NCBI GenBank assembly: GCA_009599575.1
Contig: VWND01000007.1
Coordinates: 1,683,501-1,747,500 of the forward strand
Length of the DNA: 64,000 bases
Reading direction: 5' to 3'
From: Blumeriella jaapii
Lineage: Eukaryota > Ascomycota > Leotiomycetes > Helotiales > Drepanopezizaceae
Shown here piece after piece: positions 44,197-56,462 of the stretch; within the stretch, counting starts at the first letter, position 1, and each line of letters begins with the position of its first letter. The position numbers were made by a program, and so were the translations under genes. The notes under the pieces were generated by a model. That model had not been told where the DNA came from. It ran no database searches and saw nothing but the letters and a program-made list of their open reading frames with translations.

Positions 44197-45593
44197 TTAT
44201 ACACGGCCTCCGTAATACACCTTGCGCACATCGACCAGCTTCTTGCCGCGGCCGCGCGCGATCTCGTCCGGGATGCGCTGCTTCAGCAAGGCCTGGTAGG
44301 TCGCCTTGACCGTGTTCATCTTGTTGCGCGAGCGCGGCACCTTGGCCGCGAGGTCGTGGAGGCCTGCGGCGCGCGCCATCTCGAAGATCAGGTTCTGGCA
44401 ACGCAGACCGAATCCTGTGGTTCCCGCGTTAGCACAAACCCACAAGCGCGTGGAGGAAACGGGCTGGGGGGTGTGGTGGCGGGCGTACCGGGTGGCCTGG
44501 ACATGAGCTTCACTTCCACCGCAGACACCTTTCCATCCACCTCTCCAAAGATGGTCCGCTCCTCGTAGCGGGGAATAGGCCGCATGCTGCGAATGGCCGC
44601 CACCCGCGCATTCTGCTGCGTCTCCTCCATCTCCTGGCCCTTGGCCTCCCCGATGCCCAGCCTGCCCTTGCCGTTCCCCGCGATGGCTAAACAGTATATA
44701 CTTCCAATCTTGCCCAGGCGGGTCTGGTTGACGACCCGGTGCTTGACCAGGACCTTGATCTTGTAGTCCAGGATGTCGTCCAAGGTCAAGCCGGTCTGCT
44801 TCATCAGACGGTTGTACAGCCCGTCCGGGTCTCGGGGATCGGCCTCCTTGGCCATCTCCGCTTCGGACTTGCCAGCGGGCTGATCCCCTTTCTCCAGGAA
44901 CTTCTTGGGCAGACCCGGAGCCGTAAAGTCAATCTCGTGTTCCCGCGGGATCGCCTTCCCGTCCGCGCCCATGAACGAGGAAAGCCGATCCTCAATCTTC
45001 ATGTAGTCCAGACGGCTCAGCTTGTCCCGCCGTGGAATCATCTCTTCGGGGGACAGCGGTTGCCCATCTGGTCCGAGGTTGTCTTCCTCTGTTTCCGGCG
45101 GAGGCGGGTTGTTCAGCCATTCGGCGTCTCTCTCCCTCTTGAACTGCTCCTCAACCTCTGTCCAGTTCTGGTACATCTCCGCCTCGGTCATCAGCCTAGG
45201 ACGCGCATCTACCGGCCCCGCGTACCTCGGCGTCCTATCCAGCACAGACCGGGTCTCGCTGAGATCATCCAGGTATGGCAGCGCGCCAAGATCCGTCCGA
45301 ATCACACCGTGGACATCGAGATCCTCCGGGCTGACAGCCTCCTCTCCAGCCTCAATGGCCTGAATCTGCTCGGGCGTGTATTTCTTCGCCAGCAGCGCCC
45401 GCTCTTCTTCCGTGTATTTCTTGAACACTTCGCGAGCCGGCCGTCGGGGGGTGGTGATGCCTGTGCTGGCCTTGGGTCGTCGCCGTTCGCAGAGGTTAGG
45501 GGAGGCGTGGAAATGTTGACAGCGTATGCGTGGCCGGAAGACCGGCATCGTAGGGACGGTGAAAAGACATCTTGCAGGCCGTGAGACGCTCAT
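44197..45593 (-). CDS. MRPS5: Mitochondrial small-subunit ribosomal protein uS5m
   Basis: Exons 44489-45593 and 44197-44414 (intron 74 bp, GCTAAC branch) give 440 aa. The ATG at 45593 starts an Arg/Ser-rich mitochondrial presequence ([11 protein letters not shown]); the upstream GTG reading is not used. A long mitochondria-specific region (residues about 50-265) precedes the bacterial-type S5 core: the RNA-binding domain near 270-340 ([27 protein letters not shown]) and the C-terminal S5 fold ([34 protein letters not shown]). It acts in the mitoribosome small subunit near the mRNA entry and decoding region. It faces the P3B ATPase gene head-to-head across 1.1 kb. Confidence 0.94.
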
Positions 45594-46704
45594 CACTGTC
45601 GAGGTGCTTGGGGGTCCTCCGAGCACCGTTCAATGGCCCAATTGGTGCTGGACGTCGGGTTGATGGACTGGACGATAATTTTTGGAGCTCTCCTCGGCTA
45701 GCTCGTTTAGGGTGGCGCTCACGTGCGCATACGCGCGCGCTTATTCCAGCCGTGAGCCGCCGGGCATCTTCATCCTATGACGACGACATCCGTTAGGGAT
45801 GGGTATTCAATCTCGTTCTCGAGAATGTTTTCCAAACGGATGTTTGATTTTGTAATTCAGAATGGGAGAACGCACGGGTCCGGCGACCAGCTCATAGTTC
45901 TCGACGCAGTGCGGCGGAACCACCCTCTTGGGGGTGATTTTTGCCCTCGGCTCAGCTTGGCTTTCAATCCCAAAGCTAGGGAGCTCGTAAAGTTGGTGAC
46001 GGTAAGAGCTATTTTTGTCGAGCTACTCTTCGTGCACTTAGCCATTCAATGGGCTCTAGTGTCCTAGCTTGCCCACCTAAAAATTTATGCTTTGCTCAAG
46101 TAATCTATTTGCATATGATATCATACTTCGGAAGTCTCATCATTGATCAATTGCTGTAAACTTTGGGCGTTCGAATCCTGCTTTGTATTTCCATATATCT
46201 TAATACCTCCTTTGACTACATCTCGAGCATTCCATGTAGTACAGGCTATCATGATCCACTTAGTCGTAAAGGCCCATACTCACAAGTGTCACCACTAAGT
46301 TGCATACTCCAGCTGCCCACATTTCGGCAAAGACTTTACCATTTTAGGAACTCAGCTGGTCATGGTAGTTCACCTTAGTCTTCATAGAACAGTGGGTTTT
46401 ATTACACAATGACCTCGGGTCTTAATCTACTTCTCGACTGGACTTTGAGCTTGCAACCTGTCTAACAACACACTTTCTAAAGTTCTAAAATGTTTACTAT
46501 TGGATTCATTCTCTTCCAGCATCTCATCACACAGAAACTATGTTTCACGCCCCAACGTAATCTCCCATCCACGGGCCTGCTCGTTACTCGCAAACCTGGC
46601 CTCGTCAATCTTCCAACAACTAGGTCTAGCGCCGCCTCTCCCATCTGAGCCTTCATAGCACCACGACCGAATCTGACCGACGAATGCAACGAGTGAGGGC
46701 CTAG
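45594..46704. promoter_or_regulatory. Divergent region between uS5m and the P3B ATPase
   Basis: The 1.1 kb are visibly more AT-rich than the left part of the window from about 45990. No gene, clear repeat or transposon end was seen. Confidence 0.5.
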
Positions 46705-49700
46705 ATGGCCCAATGCAACATAGGAATGCTGCAAAAGATACATCTGGCCCTCACAGGCCGAGGAAAAGGTATGTTCTCTCCTACAATTGCTACAATTGCT
46801 GACCCGATGCACAGAGGCAATTTCTTCACCGAAGAGTAACCCTTGTGAAGCAAACATCCAAATATGCGCTCGTGCCGATGTCCTTGCGAAACTCGATTCT
46901 TCCGTCGGTGGTCTCCTCGACATAGAAGCAGCTAATCGACTCGAGACCAATGGCGAAAACGTTACCTTGGAGGCCACTGTCCCTGGATGGAAAGAGATCG
47001 CGCGCGATAGTATCTTTAACTGCTACAATGTCTTGTTGGTTGTTATTATCATAATATCCGTCTCTGTTCCAGATCGGGATTGGACACTTTTCACGATAAT
47101 CTCCGTTGTGGTCCCGCTGGCTGCTGCTTTGAATTTCTACCAGGAATTCAAAAGCGTCAAATCAGATTGTAGTAGCCCGGAGGAGGTACCACCTATCCAT
47201 GTCCGTCGGCAGCGCCTAGGTGCTGATCCAAAGGAGTTTCTCTTGGACCCTCGGAAGCTGGTATCTGGAGACATATTGTTGCTGAGTGCTGGTGAAGTCG
47301 TGCCCGCAGATTGCATAGTTTTGAAGTCGTCCAATCTTTCAGTCTCACAGTCAAGGTCAGTTTTTCTAAGTAATCACGATTTCAGTGCTGATGTCTACAG
47401 CCTCACTGGGGAAAGTCAGCCACAGCCTAAAGGATGCTTCTTTGGCGATCCAAACGAATATCATCCCAACGTGTTTGATCTGCCGAATGTGATATTTTCT
47501 GGATCGAGAATCATATCAGGAAGTGGAATGGCGGTTGCTTTCGCCACGGGCCACGGTAAGAAGCCGCTTCACAGCCGATCTTTCGAATGGGAGATGCTAA
47601 GTTGCAACAAGATACGTATATTTCGACCATGGCAAGAGAACTCAACAGTCGACGACTTCAAAACTCTTTTCAAAAAGGCATCAATAAGATTGTGTTTATC
47701 ATGGTTGTATTCATGATCATTGCATTTGCCATCGTGAGTTAATTCTCGCAGATGAACTTCCGTGTCTTATTGACGGCCTAGATCCTTGTTGTGAAAGGCA
47801 CCAAATCCCATCATTGGCAAGGCGCGGCTGTGTTCGCTCTCAGTACGGCAGCAACGCTTGTCCCGGAGCTGCTTCCTGCTATCGTTACTACCAACTTGTA
47901 CCGAGGCAAGAATATTCTGTGCCGGAAGGTGACCGTTCGGCACATGGAAGTTATCCAGAACTTGGGATCGATGACAGTTCTATGCAGCGATAAAGTAAGC
48001 CTCCTAGCCTTTTCTGGGGAACAACATGCTGACAGAACGAACATAGACCGGCACTTTGACCAAAGAAGACGTTGAATTATCCCAGTCCATGGAAGCATCG
48101 GGTCTAGCGAGCTCGCGTGTCTTCCATCTAGCACACATTAATGCCTATCACCAATCTGACAAAAACAACGCAATCGACTCGGCAATCCTCAGCGCGGGTT
48201 CTGTTGACGATAAGTTTGCTGAGAATGGGACCAAAATGGGCGAAATTCCGTTTACGTTCGAAGCGAGGCGATCGAGCTGCATCGTCCGAACATCCACAGG
48301 GGCTCTAAAACTTATTTGCAAGGGCGCCTACGAAGAGGTCCTTGCCTTATGTTCAGACATCCGTGTTGGGGCCAGAATCGAAAAGCTCAACGAACAAAAT
48401 CGCGGTAGCCTGTCTGGCAGAGTTGATGCACTGAACGCAGAGGCCTTTCGAGTCATTTTGGTTGCCTCAAGACAACTCTCAGAGGTCGAAGTCAGCGACA
48501 ATGGCGACCTCACCGGACTCGATCAAGAGATGACAATTGAAGGCTTGCTCACATTCCTCGACCCCTTAAAGGATGACGCTAAAGATTCCGTCTTGCACTT
48601 GCAGAAACTTGGAGTTGATGTCCGAATTCTGACCGGAGACAATCTGAAAGTCGCCATCAGCATAGCACGAAGCCTCGATATCGGTCAAAAGCTCGACGAA
48701 GACGAGCCAGCTGCAATCTGCGGGCCGAGTTTGGCAGCTATACAAGATCCCGAAGAGTGGAATAGCACTGTCAAACGCTGCAAAGTGTTCGCGAAGCTTA
48801 CCCCTGCGCAAAAGGGAAACGTCATCGAAGCGCTGCAAGCCCAGGGTAACATTGTTGGAATGGTCGGAGATGGTATCAATGATGCCATTGCTCTCAGTCG
48901 TGCCGATGTAGGAATCTCAGTCCACTCAGGACAAGCTGTTGCGAAGCAGAGCGCAGATATAATTCTTCAAGAGAAGCAGCTGTCCACAATCATCGACGCA
49001 GTCCGAGTCGGGAGAATCACTTTTGGGAACATGTTAGTCTCCACAACTTTCTTTCACGTCCTGGAGCTAACTAACAACGTGCAGAATGAAATACCTGAAT
49101 CTCATCCTAGCTGCCAATTTCGGAAACATTATCTCAGTGCTGGTAGCGTCGGCATGGTTTCCCTTCGACCCAATTTCACCGGCGCAGATGGTTCTCCAGA
49201 ACCTACTGTATGACTTGGGCCAAATCGCCATTCCCCTCGATAATGTAGACGAGGAGTACCTCGCAATGCCTCAGGGTCTGTCTCTCTTAGACGTGTCGAG
49301 ATTCATTCTCTGCATCGGCCCAAGTTAGTACCATCCTAGGCACGACATTCGCGCAATGCTGTCCCAACCCATTCAACATGCTAATTGCACGTACAGTCAC
49401 CTCTACCATCGATATCGCCGTCTTCCTCCTCAACACTTACTACTACCGCCTCGACGTACCCGACGATCCCGTCAGGATCCAACATTTCCAATGCAACTGG
49501 TTCGTGCAAGGCCTCCTGAGCCAAATTCTAGTCGTTTACATCGCGCGCACCGCCAAGATTCCCCTCTTCCAGGGCCGTCCGTCGAAGGCGCTCGTGATTA
49601 GCACCCTGACAGTCTCCATAGTCGGCTTCGTAATACCGTACATCCCCAAACTCAACCACGCGTTGAACCTGACGCCTCCGCATGGGAGCTTCATTTGCAT

Positions 49701-49785
49701 CTTGGCTGCCTTCTTGGTCTTGTACGCGGTGGTGATACAGCTTGTTAAGATGCTTTATATCAAGATATTTAAAAGGTGGCTGTAG
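46705..49785 (+). CDS. P3B-type P-type ATPase (MgtA-like magnesium transporter)
   Basis: Eight exons (46705-46768, 46815-47355, 47401-47555, 47612-47733, 47782-47994, 48047-49032, 49085-49323, 49397-49785) join to exactly 2709 nt, 902 aa, the usual MgtA length. Diagnostic motifs are LTGES (actuator, ~203), VPELLP in M4, CSDKTGTLT with the phosphorylated Asp at about 364 (split by an intron after Lys), KGAYEEVL, TGDN and GDGINDAIAL (~640). The C-terminal half has NFGNIISVLVASAWFPF and NLLYDLGQIAIPLDN, the P3B pattern. Bacterial MgtA/MgtB import Mg2+; fungal members are, to my knowledge, patchy. The short first exon is inferred from a GTATGT donor. The ion and the membrane are not shown by the sequence. 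Confidence 0.92.
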
Positions 49786-50607
49786 ATTCTCTTCTGTGGA
49801 GAACATAAGACGGGATGGGATCTCGTCCGCCAAGTACCATCTTTGACCGGTATAAATGGAATCGGTGAGTGTGTGGTATTTTCCCCAATCGTTTGAGTAT
49901 TGCAGATACATGATTTTATTTCAGTGGGTTATCATGTATCGAAAGTCCCGCTGGGATGATTAACGAAACCAATTCGTTAGATTTTGGATGCGTGGGTTCA
50001 TCGACATGCTAACATCGTGCTGCTTGAGCTAGTTCTCGCTGGTGTAACTGAACTCTAACCCCTCGTGCGGTTGTCCTATGCTTTCCATAAGCTCGCTTAC
50101 TATCCAAGATCTGATTTACTCGTGAAAGTAGTTGGTAGATTGACTGTTTACTTGATCGGACATGGGGGTGGATTAGCTACACAAAGGTCTTTTTCACTCA
50201 CACGCCATGTGTTCAAACACACAATCTTCTATTTCGATCCTTAATACGGTCGGTAGATGCTACAAGCGTGTTACATATTTGATGAAGTAGAATAGTCTTA
50301 GATTAATACAATGCGATATAAGAGTGAAGTGTGTGCGCTTCAAAGATATGCAGGGTTGATGCTCGAGGACTGAGTGGCTAAGCGAGATTGAGGATCTCCG
50401 AACGAGCCAAAGAAGCTGTTGACTAGTGACGTGGTTCATTCAAAGAAGCAGTGACCCGATCCCCGGACATGTCCCGGAGGGTATTAGTACTGTTGCGGTA
50501 CAGAAGTATAAGATCCAGCGATATCTCGTAACCTCAGAGGCATCCATTCCACTCGATCCTCTCACTCTACCTCAACGCCTCCCAATCTGCAACCAGAAGA
50601 ACGAACC
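49786..50607. promoter_or_regulatory. Intergenic region upstream of the secreted cysteine protein
   Basis: The 822 bp are AT-rich. A TATAAG lies at 50507-50512, about 100 bp before the ATG of the next gene, with a CT-rich leader between. No gene was seen. Confidence 0.5.
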
Positions 50608-51128
50608 ATGAAATTCCTCAGCAGCAGCTCGATTGCAGCCCTCCTGCTCACCACCTTTTGCACGGCCACCGATTTCGTTTCAATCGTTGCGGAGCTCCAC
50701 GCGTACTGCTACACCGCTGGGCCCAACACAGTCAGTTCCCGAACCTGCATCTCTCTCTGCGGCCCCACGCTGACCCCAGACCCAGTACGTTGCGGCGCGC
50801 TACGAGAATGTTGACCGAATCGTGCCCATCGATTTCGACCAATGCTTTCCCTACCAGCTGCCGACAGGCGAGCTTGCGGAGGTCGCCGTCTTCTGCAAAA
50901 CGGCGACGTGCTCCAACAACCCGTAAGTTTCCACCGACCGAGCAGGAGGCTTGAACACGACGTCCCCGATGACTGACAATGCTCGGATACAGCAACCCGG
51001 ACTGCTCTGGAGGCGCTGTGCCCCCCAACTCGGCCCCGATTCCAGCTGGCGTGACCCTGGTGAACGTGGTCGATTTTGTGCAGTTGCTGGGACAGGGCGC
51101 GACGTGTCAGCGCAATGGATTCTCCTGA
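50608..51128 (+). CDS. Small secreted cysteine-containing protein (effector-like)
   Basis: Exons 50608-50730, 50786-50922 and 50993-51128 join in frame to 131 aa; introns are 55 bp (GTCAGT, CTGAC branch) and 70 bp (GTAAGT). Residues 1-20 are a clear signal peptide (MKFLSSSSIAALLLTTFCTA). The mature part has six cysteines (AYCYT, DQCFP, VFCKT, ATCSN, PDCSG, ATCQR), an even number consistent with three disulphides. No transmembrane segment or GPI signal follows, so secretion is expected. I do not recognise the family. Size, cysteines and position beside a gene-poor repeat-rich stretch are usual for fungal secreted proteins acting outside the cell, but no function can be claimed. Confidence 0.85.
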
Positions 51129-52476
51129 GTGTGTCGACCGACGGGGTGGCTGGCTCGGGACAAGCACGGTGCCCTACTCTCAGATACAAAGGTGGGAACA
51201 GAACGAGTGTATAACATATCATGACCTAGAGAATAAGAGTACCGATCCTCTCTCGAGTGCGTTGGCGAGAAAGCTCGATGTCATCCTTAGCTTGAAAAGT
51301 GCTTATCCTGATGTTGCCATGTCCTAATAGCTGGTACTACAGCTGCCATCTCAATGCTTGTTGTCGACCCTCTAGTTGAATAGCCTAGCAGCTGGGCTAA
51401 GCCCTGCGCTCTCATTTTGCTCGCGGCATGTCGTATTAACGGAAGGTACGGGAGGGAGCTTGTTTATCTTGGGTCCCGTAACGTACCCTCGTGCTCATGT
51501 CTCCCCTTTGCACAAACATAACTCGTGTGCAATCCTTTTTCTTCCATGATTTCTCTGACCATTTCAATCTCTGCTTCTTACAATTCAGCTTAGCTCTAGA
51601 ATTGCCACAGAAGCTCTTCTTTGACAGCTTTAACCAGCAAGGAATAGTAATGATACGAAAAACATCGACAAAACAGAAGAAATCAACAGCATTCATTAAT
51701 CAACTCTTCTCCGTTCTGATATACTTATTATCACACCTTTCAAATTTAAAACCGCAAACAACATGAATCTTATTCACTGGCTGTTTTGCGCAATGCACTC
51801 ATCGCAATCAGTGAAAAACGCACATGCTATAACACCCACCTTTTTGATTCCAGCCGTCGACCTTTTCGTAATATTGCTCTTCGTTCCTAGATTTGTTCTA
51901 TTCTTCCAAAAACCCGCGTCCTACTGGATTTCTTTATCGAGAAAAGAAAAACTACTAGCGCTGCGGGAGAGCTAGGCGGGTGAATACTGTCTGTATTGGC
52001 TTGGTGTCCTACTGTAAGGCTAGACAGAGTAGGGCGCACGGGCCCCAATTGTGGCTGCAAAACTTGCTTCCGTGATGAGAAAGAGCGTTTGGAAAATACA
52101 GCCCGTGTCGCTAGGCTCGAAAGCGTTGGGATTTTTGTTCCTTCTTTCTCTCTTCCTTCTTTTGAGAGAGAGGGAGTAGGAAGTATGGATTGGAGAGGTA
52201 CGTTTAAAATAGTATGTGCAGGAGAGGTTGGGTTTTGTGTAAGCAAAAGAAGCGTAATATGGTAAGACGGGGCGTTAAGCTGGCTGAGTAGAAAATTGGG
52301 TTTTTGAGAGAGTTAGAATGAGTTTGAGAGAGTTGTAGTAGGTCAGAGAGAGAGAGAGCAGAACGGGTTGGTCAAGTCCTTTCGCTTCCACAAAACTCGA
52401 CGAGGAAAAGCAGGAAATGAAAAGCACAGGAAGAGAACAGAAGCGTTGGCAATGGAGATCGATCTTGGCAAGAACA

Positions 52477-52478
<2 letters not shown>

Positions 52479-52526
<48 letters not shown>

Positions 52527-52541
52527 ATAGTAGTAGTAGTA
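52479..52541 (+). repeat. (GTA)n microsatellite
   Basis: About 20 consecutive GTA units are interrupted once by AATA. Confidence 0.97.
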
Positions 52542-52923
52542 CTGATGTACGTCTAGCGGAGTGCAGCCGATATGCTGCCTTCCTGGACCTCCCAGGGGGG
52601 TACGGAGACGTGCTAAGCTAAGGGTTTAAATGCAAAGTACGACCCCGAAAGCAATTCGTGTTGGTACAGCTACTGCTGCTATCGACTACGCCCTTCGCCG
52701 CCTTTTGCGATGGTCCGTCAGTAGCGTAGAGCTCCGAGGGTGGAACCCAAGGAATGTGCATACGGCACCGATCACAAATATGCGTGTAAACGCAACGAAC
52801 GCGGCGAGCTCTCGACTTGGTTCCTCGATATTCGAGTAGAAACGAGTCTCCCGAATCGAATGCAATGGTTTAGAAGTTGTTGTGAGCAAATCGTGAAATC
52901 CGTGTTCGTTGTGAAGGAGGAGT

Positions 52924-52969
52924 CGGGAAGGGAAGGGAGGGGAAGGGAGGGGAAGGGAGGGGAAGGGAG
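52924..52969 (+). repeat. 10-bp repeat GGAAGGGAGG
   Basis: Four to five copies of a purine-only decamer run without interruption. Confidence 0.93.
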
Positions 52970-55071
52970 ATTTATATAGATTTTGCGTGTTTAGGTCTCG
53001 CGCTAAGTAAGTAAGGTAGTAAGCAAGCATGAGGTGTGGTAGCCCATCATAACTAAGCGAGGGAGAAAATGGAAGGCGCGAATAGAAAAGACTCGGTAAA
53101 GCGATTGTGTAGTTGCTTTTTTCGACGAGGGCGGCCGCGAGTCTTTTCTAGTGAAGAGAGGGGCGTTCAGCGACCTGAGTCCCGTAGTCTTTGGCCATGT
53201 CTTGGGGGAGTTCGGTAGGGTACCATTAATTCTCGTGATTGCAAAGGCTCGGTGGGAAGAAAATCGCGTGGTGGCTGGATAAGTCGCTTAGCTTGTTTGC
53301 TGTCTACTGGATTTCATATTGCTTAGAGAAACTCAACTTGCTGTCACCTGTCTGTAGGTTCATGTTCAACTTTTCCCCTCCAACACCACGAATCTGCTGT
53401 CCAGGTTTTTTCTCTTGCTACATCTTGGTCTGTATCGTACACGCAACGTATCTCGTGCTGTCATTCCTCTTTCCGTTGCTATTGCTATTGCCATTCCTTT
53501 TCCTTTCTTGGGGCGATCATGCTTTCCAAACGTCCCTTCTTACCCGCCAACTTCGTTTGCGCAGACGATGTCAGACACACTCAGTATCCAAGTAACCATC
53601 AGATATCACCTGTACGTTCCGTCTTCCCACAGGTCGGAAGACTCTTTGAGGAAAAAGACATGGCTTTTGCGAAACTATAGAGAATGGTTGATCCTGCCAT
53701 CGGCTCCTTTTATACACAGGTTTTGGGCATGTGGGGTAGGTTTAGTGAATTTAGAAGGAACCCCGGGATGAGTGAATCAAGCGAGGAAAAGAAGCGGAGA
53801 ACACGAAGGGTGGAATTGATCCGCGGGGCGAATGGTGGGTCAGGAAGACGTGGAAATAGACTGACTACAAGGAGTAAGAGCTTAGGAAGAGCAAGCTCTT
53901 TCAGAAAGCCGTAGCCGAGAACTCTAATCCAGCCAAAATGAAATCCTTGTAACGGAGCCAAGATGTCGCCCTCTGGTCCATTTGTGATCACCAGATATCC
54001 CGAACTTGGATCCCTGCGCTTTCGAAACGATACCCAGATTTACGAATTACAGCCCTTACGCAAGTTTGCAAAACCCGAATCCATGATTCTTCCAAGCAAG
54101 TGTCAAAGCGGGGTGGTTTTGTTGTCATCGTGGTCTCTGTTTTTACGAATCGCTGAGTTCTGTTGCCAAATCCCTTCCCAACCCATCTCAGGTCGGAACT
54201 TTGCGTTCAGGTCCCGAGTAGCGATTACTCCTTCTATGGATGGCACCAAGCAGGGAGAGGGCGTGCAGCGCGCACTTTATTAACAGCCGCCAACTTTTGA
54301 GATCCATGTCTGCTACTGGACTACTATCACGTGCGAATCGCCAGCGCGGTCGATTGGGCGTTGACGTTGACTTGGTGAGATTTTATGGCAAGGGTGCGAA
54401 TACCGGGAAGGGGGGGGAGGGGGGCGGAGAGGTCAGTGGGTCCAATTCACCGAATTTGGCAGGAACAGCGCTATTCATTGAGATATTAGACGTTGGCATT
54501 TTTTACAAAGCTGTGATCTGGCTACGGCCACGTCGTCGGTAAATGGAACTCGAACGATTCCCAACTAGGTCAAGGGCATGTGTATTGCGAGTTCGACTGC
54601 TTTGAGAACTACTGTATGATATAACGGAAACCGGCAGTCAAGCATTTTGTTGAAGAGAAATTTGGCCATTTTTGGAAGGAAAATTCTATTGGTTCTTAAA
54701 ACTTTATTCATTCATACTTGACTTCTTGATGCGTGATTTGTCAGTGTATTTTTAATGTGTTTCATTCTTTTCGTAAGGTTTAACACCTTAATTACTTATC
54801 TGCTGTGTGTAATTTCAAAAAAATAACGTTTTCAAAACATTTGACATTTCTCTCATGATGTTAAGTAAACTATTGTATCTAATAGATAGTTCCGCAATGT
54901 CTATTTATCACAAAAGATATGACTGACAGCATGCTTCATATCGGTCCTTCTCCTATCTGGTAAGCAAATCTCTCCCCCCCGCCCTTTGGGCAATAAACAA
55001 AAGGTCTTTTACTAACCAACTCCTCGCCCAGTCCCAGGTACCGCAGAAAAACCCATTCCCTCTTTAAAAAT

Positions 55072-56462
55072 CTAAAGCATCAATACCGCCCCCCCAATCG
55101 CAATCATCAGGCCCGCCTTCCCAGCAGCCACGAGCCCGGTCTCCCTCGCGCCAGCCACGCCCTGACTCCGACTCGTCCTCACCGAGCTCGTTGTCGCCGC
55201 TCTGCTGACGCTCGGCGTGCCCGACACGACACCGCTCGTGCTCGTCACCGGACAGCTAACCGTGCACGGGATGGCCGTGGTGAACGGCAGCCCCTCGGCA
55301 CTGCTCGCGGCCGCGAACACCGGGACCTGGGTGGGCAGTTCCGGGCTGGGGGCGGCGCCGGGCGCCAGCGGGTTTAGCACGTTGTCGAGGACGTGCAGGA
55401 CGCCGTTGGCGAGCAGGATGTCGGCGCTGAGCAGCTGCGCCGAGTTGACGAAGATGTTGTTGCCGGCACGGCGCACCGTCAGGCGACCACCCTGCTGGGT
55501 GCGCCAGGTGGTGCCGTTCGCCAGGGTCGGAGAGAAGGCCACCTGGTTGGGCAGGACGTGGAAGTCCATGACGGCGCGGAGCTCCTCGACGGTCAGGTTC
55601 GATATGGCGCTGCCGAGGAGCTGGAAGGCGTCGTTGTGCGGGGCGAAGATGGTGTAGCTGGGCGTGTTGGTGAAGTTGTCGAGGCGGGAGCTCTGGTACA
55701 GGGCGCCCTGGAAGGAGGTGAGGTTGAAGGCTGTGGTGGTGCTGGTCAGGTTAGTGGGTGGGATAAGGAGAGAGTCGATTCCTTGCACCACTCCCCCAGT
55801 GAAAGGGAGATCCTGGCTCTGTTAGCTTTCACGACTGTGAGCCCTTGGACACAAATACATACGGATTGCGTCAGCGTCGCTCGGTTTCCCTCCCCTGAAA
55901 CAAAAATGACCATGTCACCCGCCTGTTTTACATTCTGGACATTCTGACCGCCCGAAACATTGGCCCATTTCGTGCTCGTCAAGAGCGTGGGAAAGAACGC
56001 CGGCGTTCCAGGCACTAATTGAGCGGTCATCTTCTTGCCTTGCAAGATGTGGTATTCGAGAACATTGACAATCGTATCCTGATCATTGTTTGCAAATGCT
56101 TCATTGAGCCGAGTGTAGGGGATTTTGTTAAACGCATCGTTGTTCGGCGCGAGAATCTGAGCGCCATCAGCCATCACCCTCGAGGGCGTAAACACTGAAA
56201 AATGGGCTCACAGTCACGCCATCAGAAGACGGCAATTGCAGCAAAATCTGGGGATATTTCTGATTCGCGCTTTAGTACGGATCTCTTTTCTCCCGTCGCT
56301 GGTACCACATACCTGAATCAGGGAGTAGAACATGGTCAAATTCTTCTGATCAGCCAGCAAGGAGCCCAGATCTTTCACAGGTTTGGTTTGCGCATGCACG
56401 CCAGCGAACCATTGGGCTACCGCCGCCGCCGCCGCAACAGCTCTCCATCCGGGGGTTCTCAT
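55072..56462 (-). CDS. GPI-anchored fasciclin (FAS1) domain protein
   Basis: Exons 56313-56462, 56212-56259, 55863-56156 and 55072-55818 give 412 aa with frame kept. Exon 2 is 48 nt; intron 56157-56211 is needed to join SSDGVT to ILAPNNDAFN, the conserved FAS1 H1 block. Two FAS1 domains follow a signal peptide (cleavage after GVHA): domain 1 with LAPNNDAFNKIPY and YHILQGKKM, domain 2 with FAPHNDAFQLLG and FHVLPNQVAFSPTL, ending LHVLDNVLNP. A Ser/Thr-rich stalk and a hydrophobic C-terminus (LMIAIGGAVLML) indicate GPI attachment. Such proteins mediate surface adhesion in fungi. Several N-glycosylation sequons are present. Tandem, same strand as the next gene. Confidence 0.92.

Larger units (their letters stand above)
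51129..55071. other. Gene-poor region with microsatellites
   Basis: In this 3.9-kb stretch I see no reading frame with splice-consistent coding text on either strand. It is AT-richer than the rest and contains (GTA)n, a GGAAGGGAGG array and runs such as GGGGGGGAGGGGGG near 54411. From about 54600 to 54950 it is markedly AT-rich. It may hold unrecognised non-coding transcripts or decayed elements. Confidence 0.6.

Noticed and set aside
44739..45584. 281-codon plus-strand open frame
   Set aside because: It is a shadow of the MRPS5 first exon.
46160..46185. tRNA T-arm-like GTTCGAATCC
   Set aside because: No matching acceptor stem, D-arm or anticodon arm can be folded upstream.
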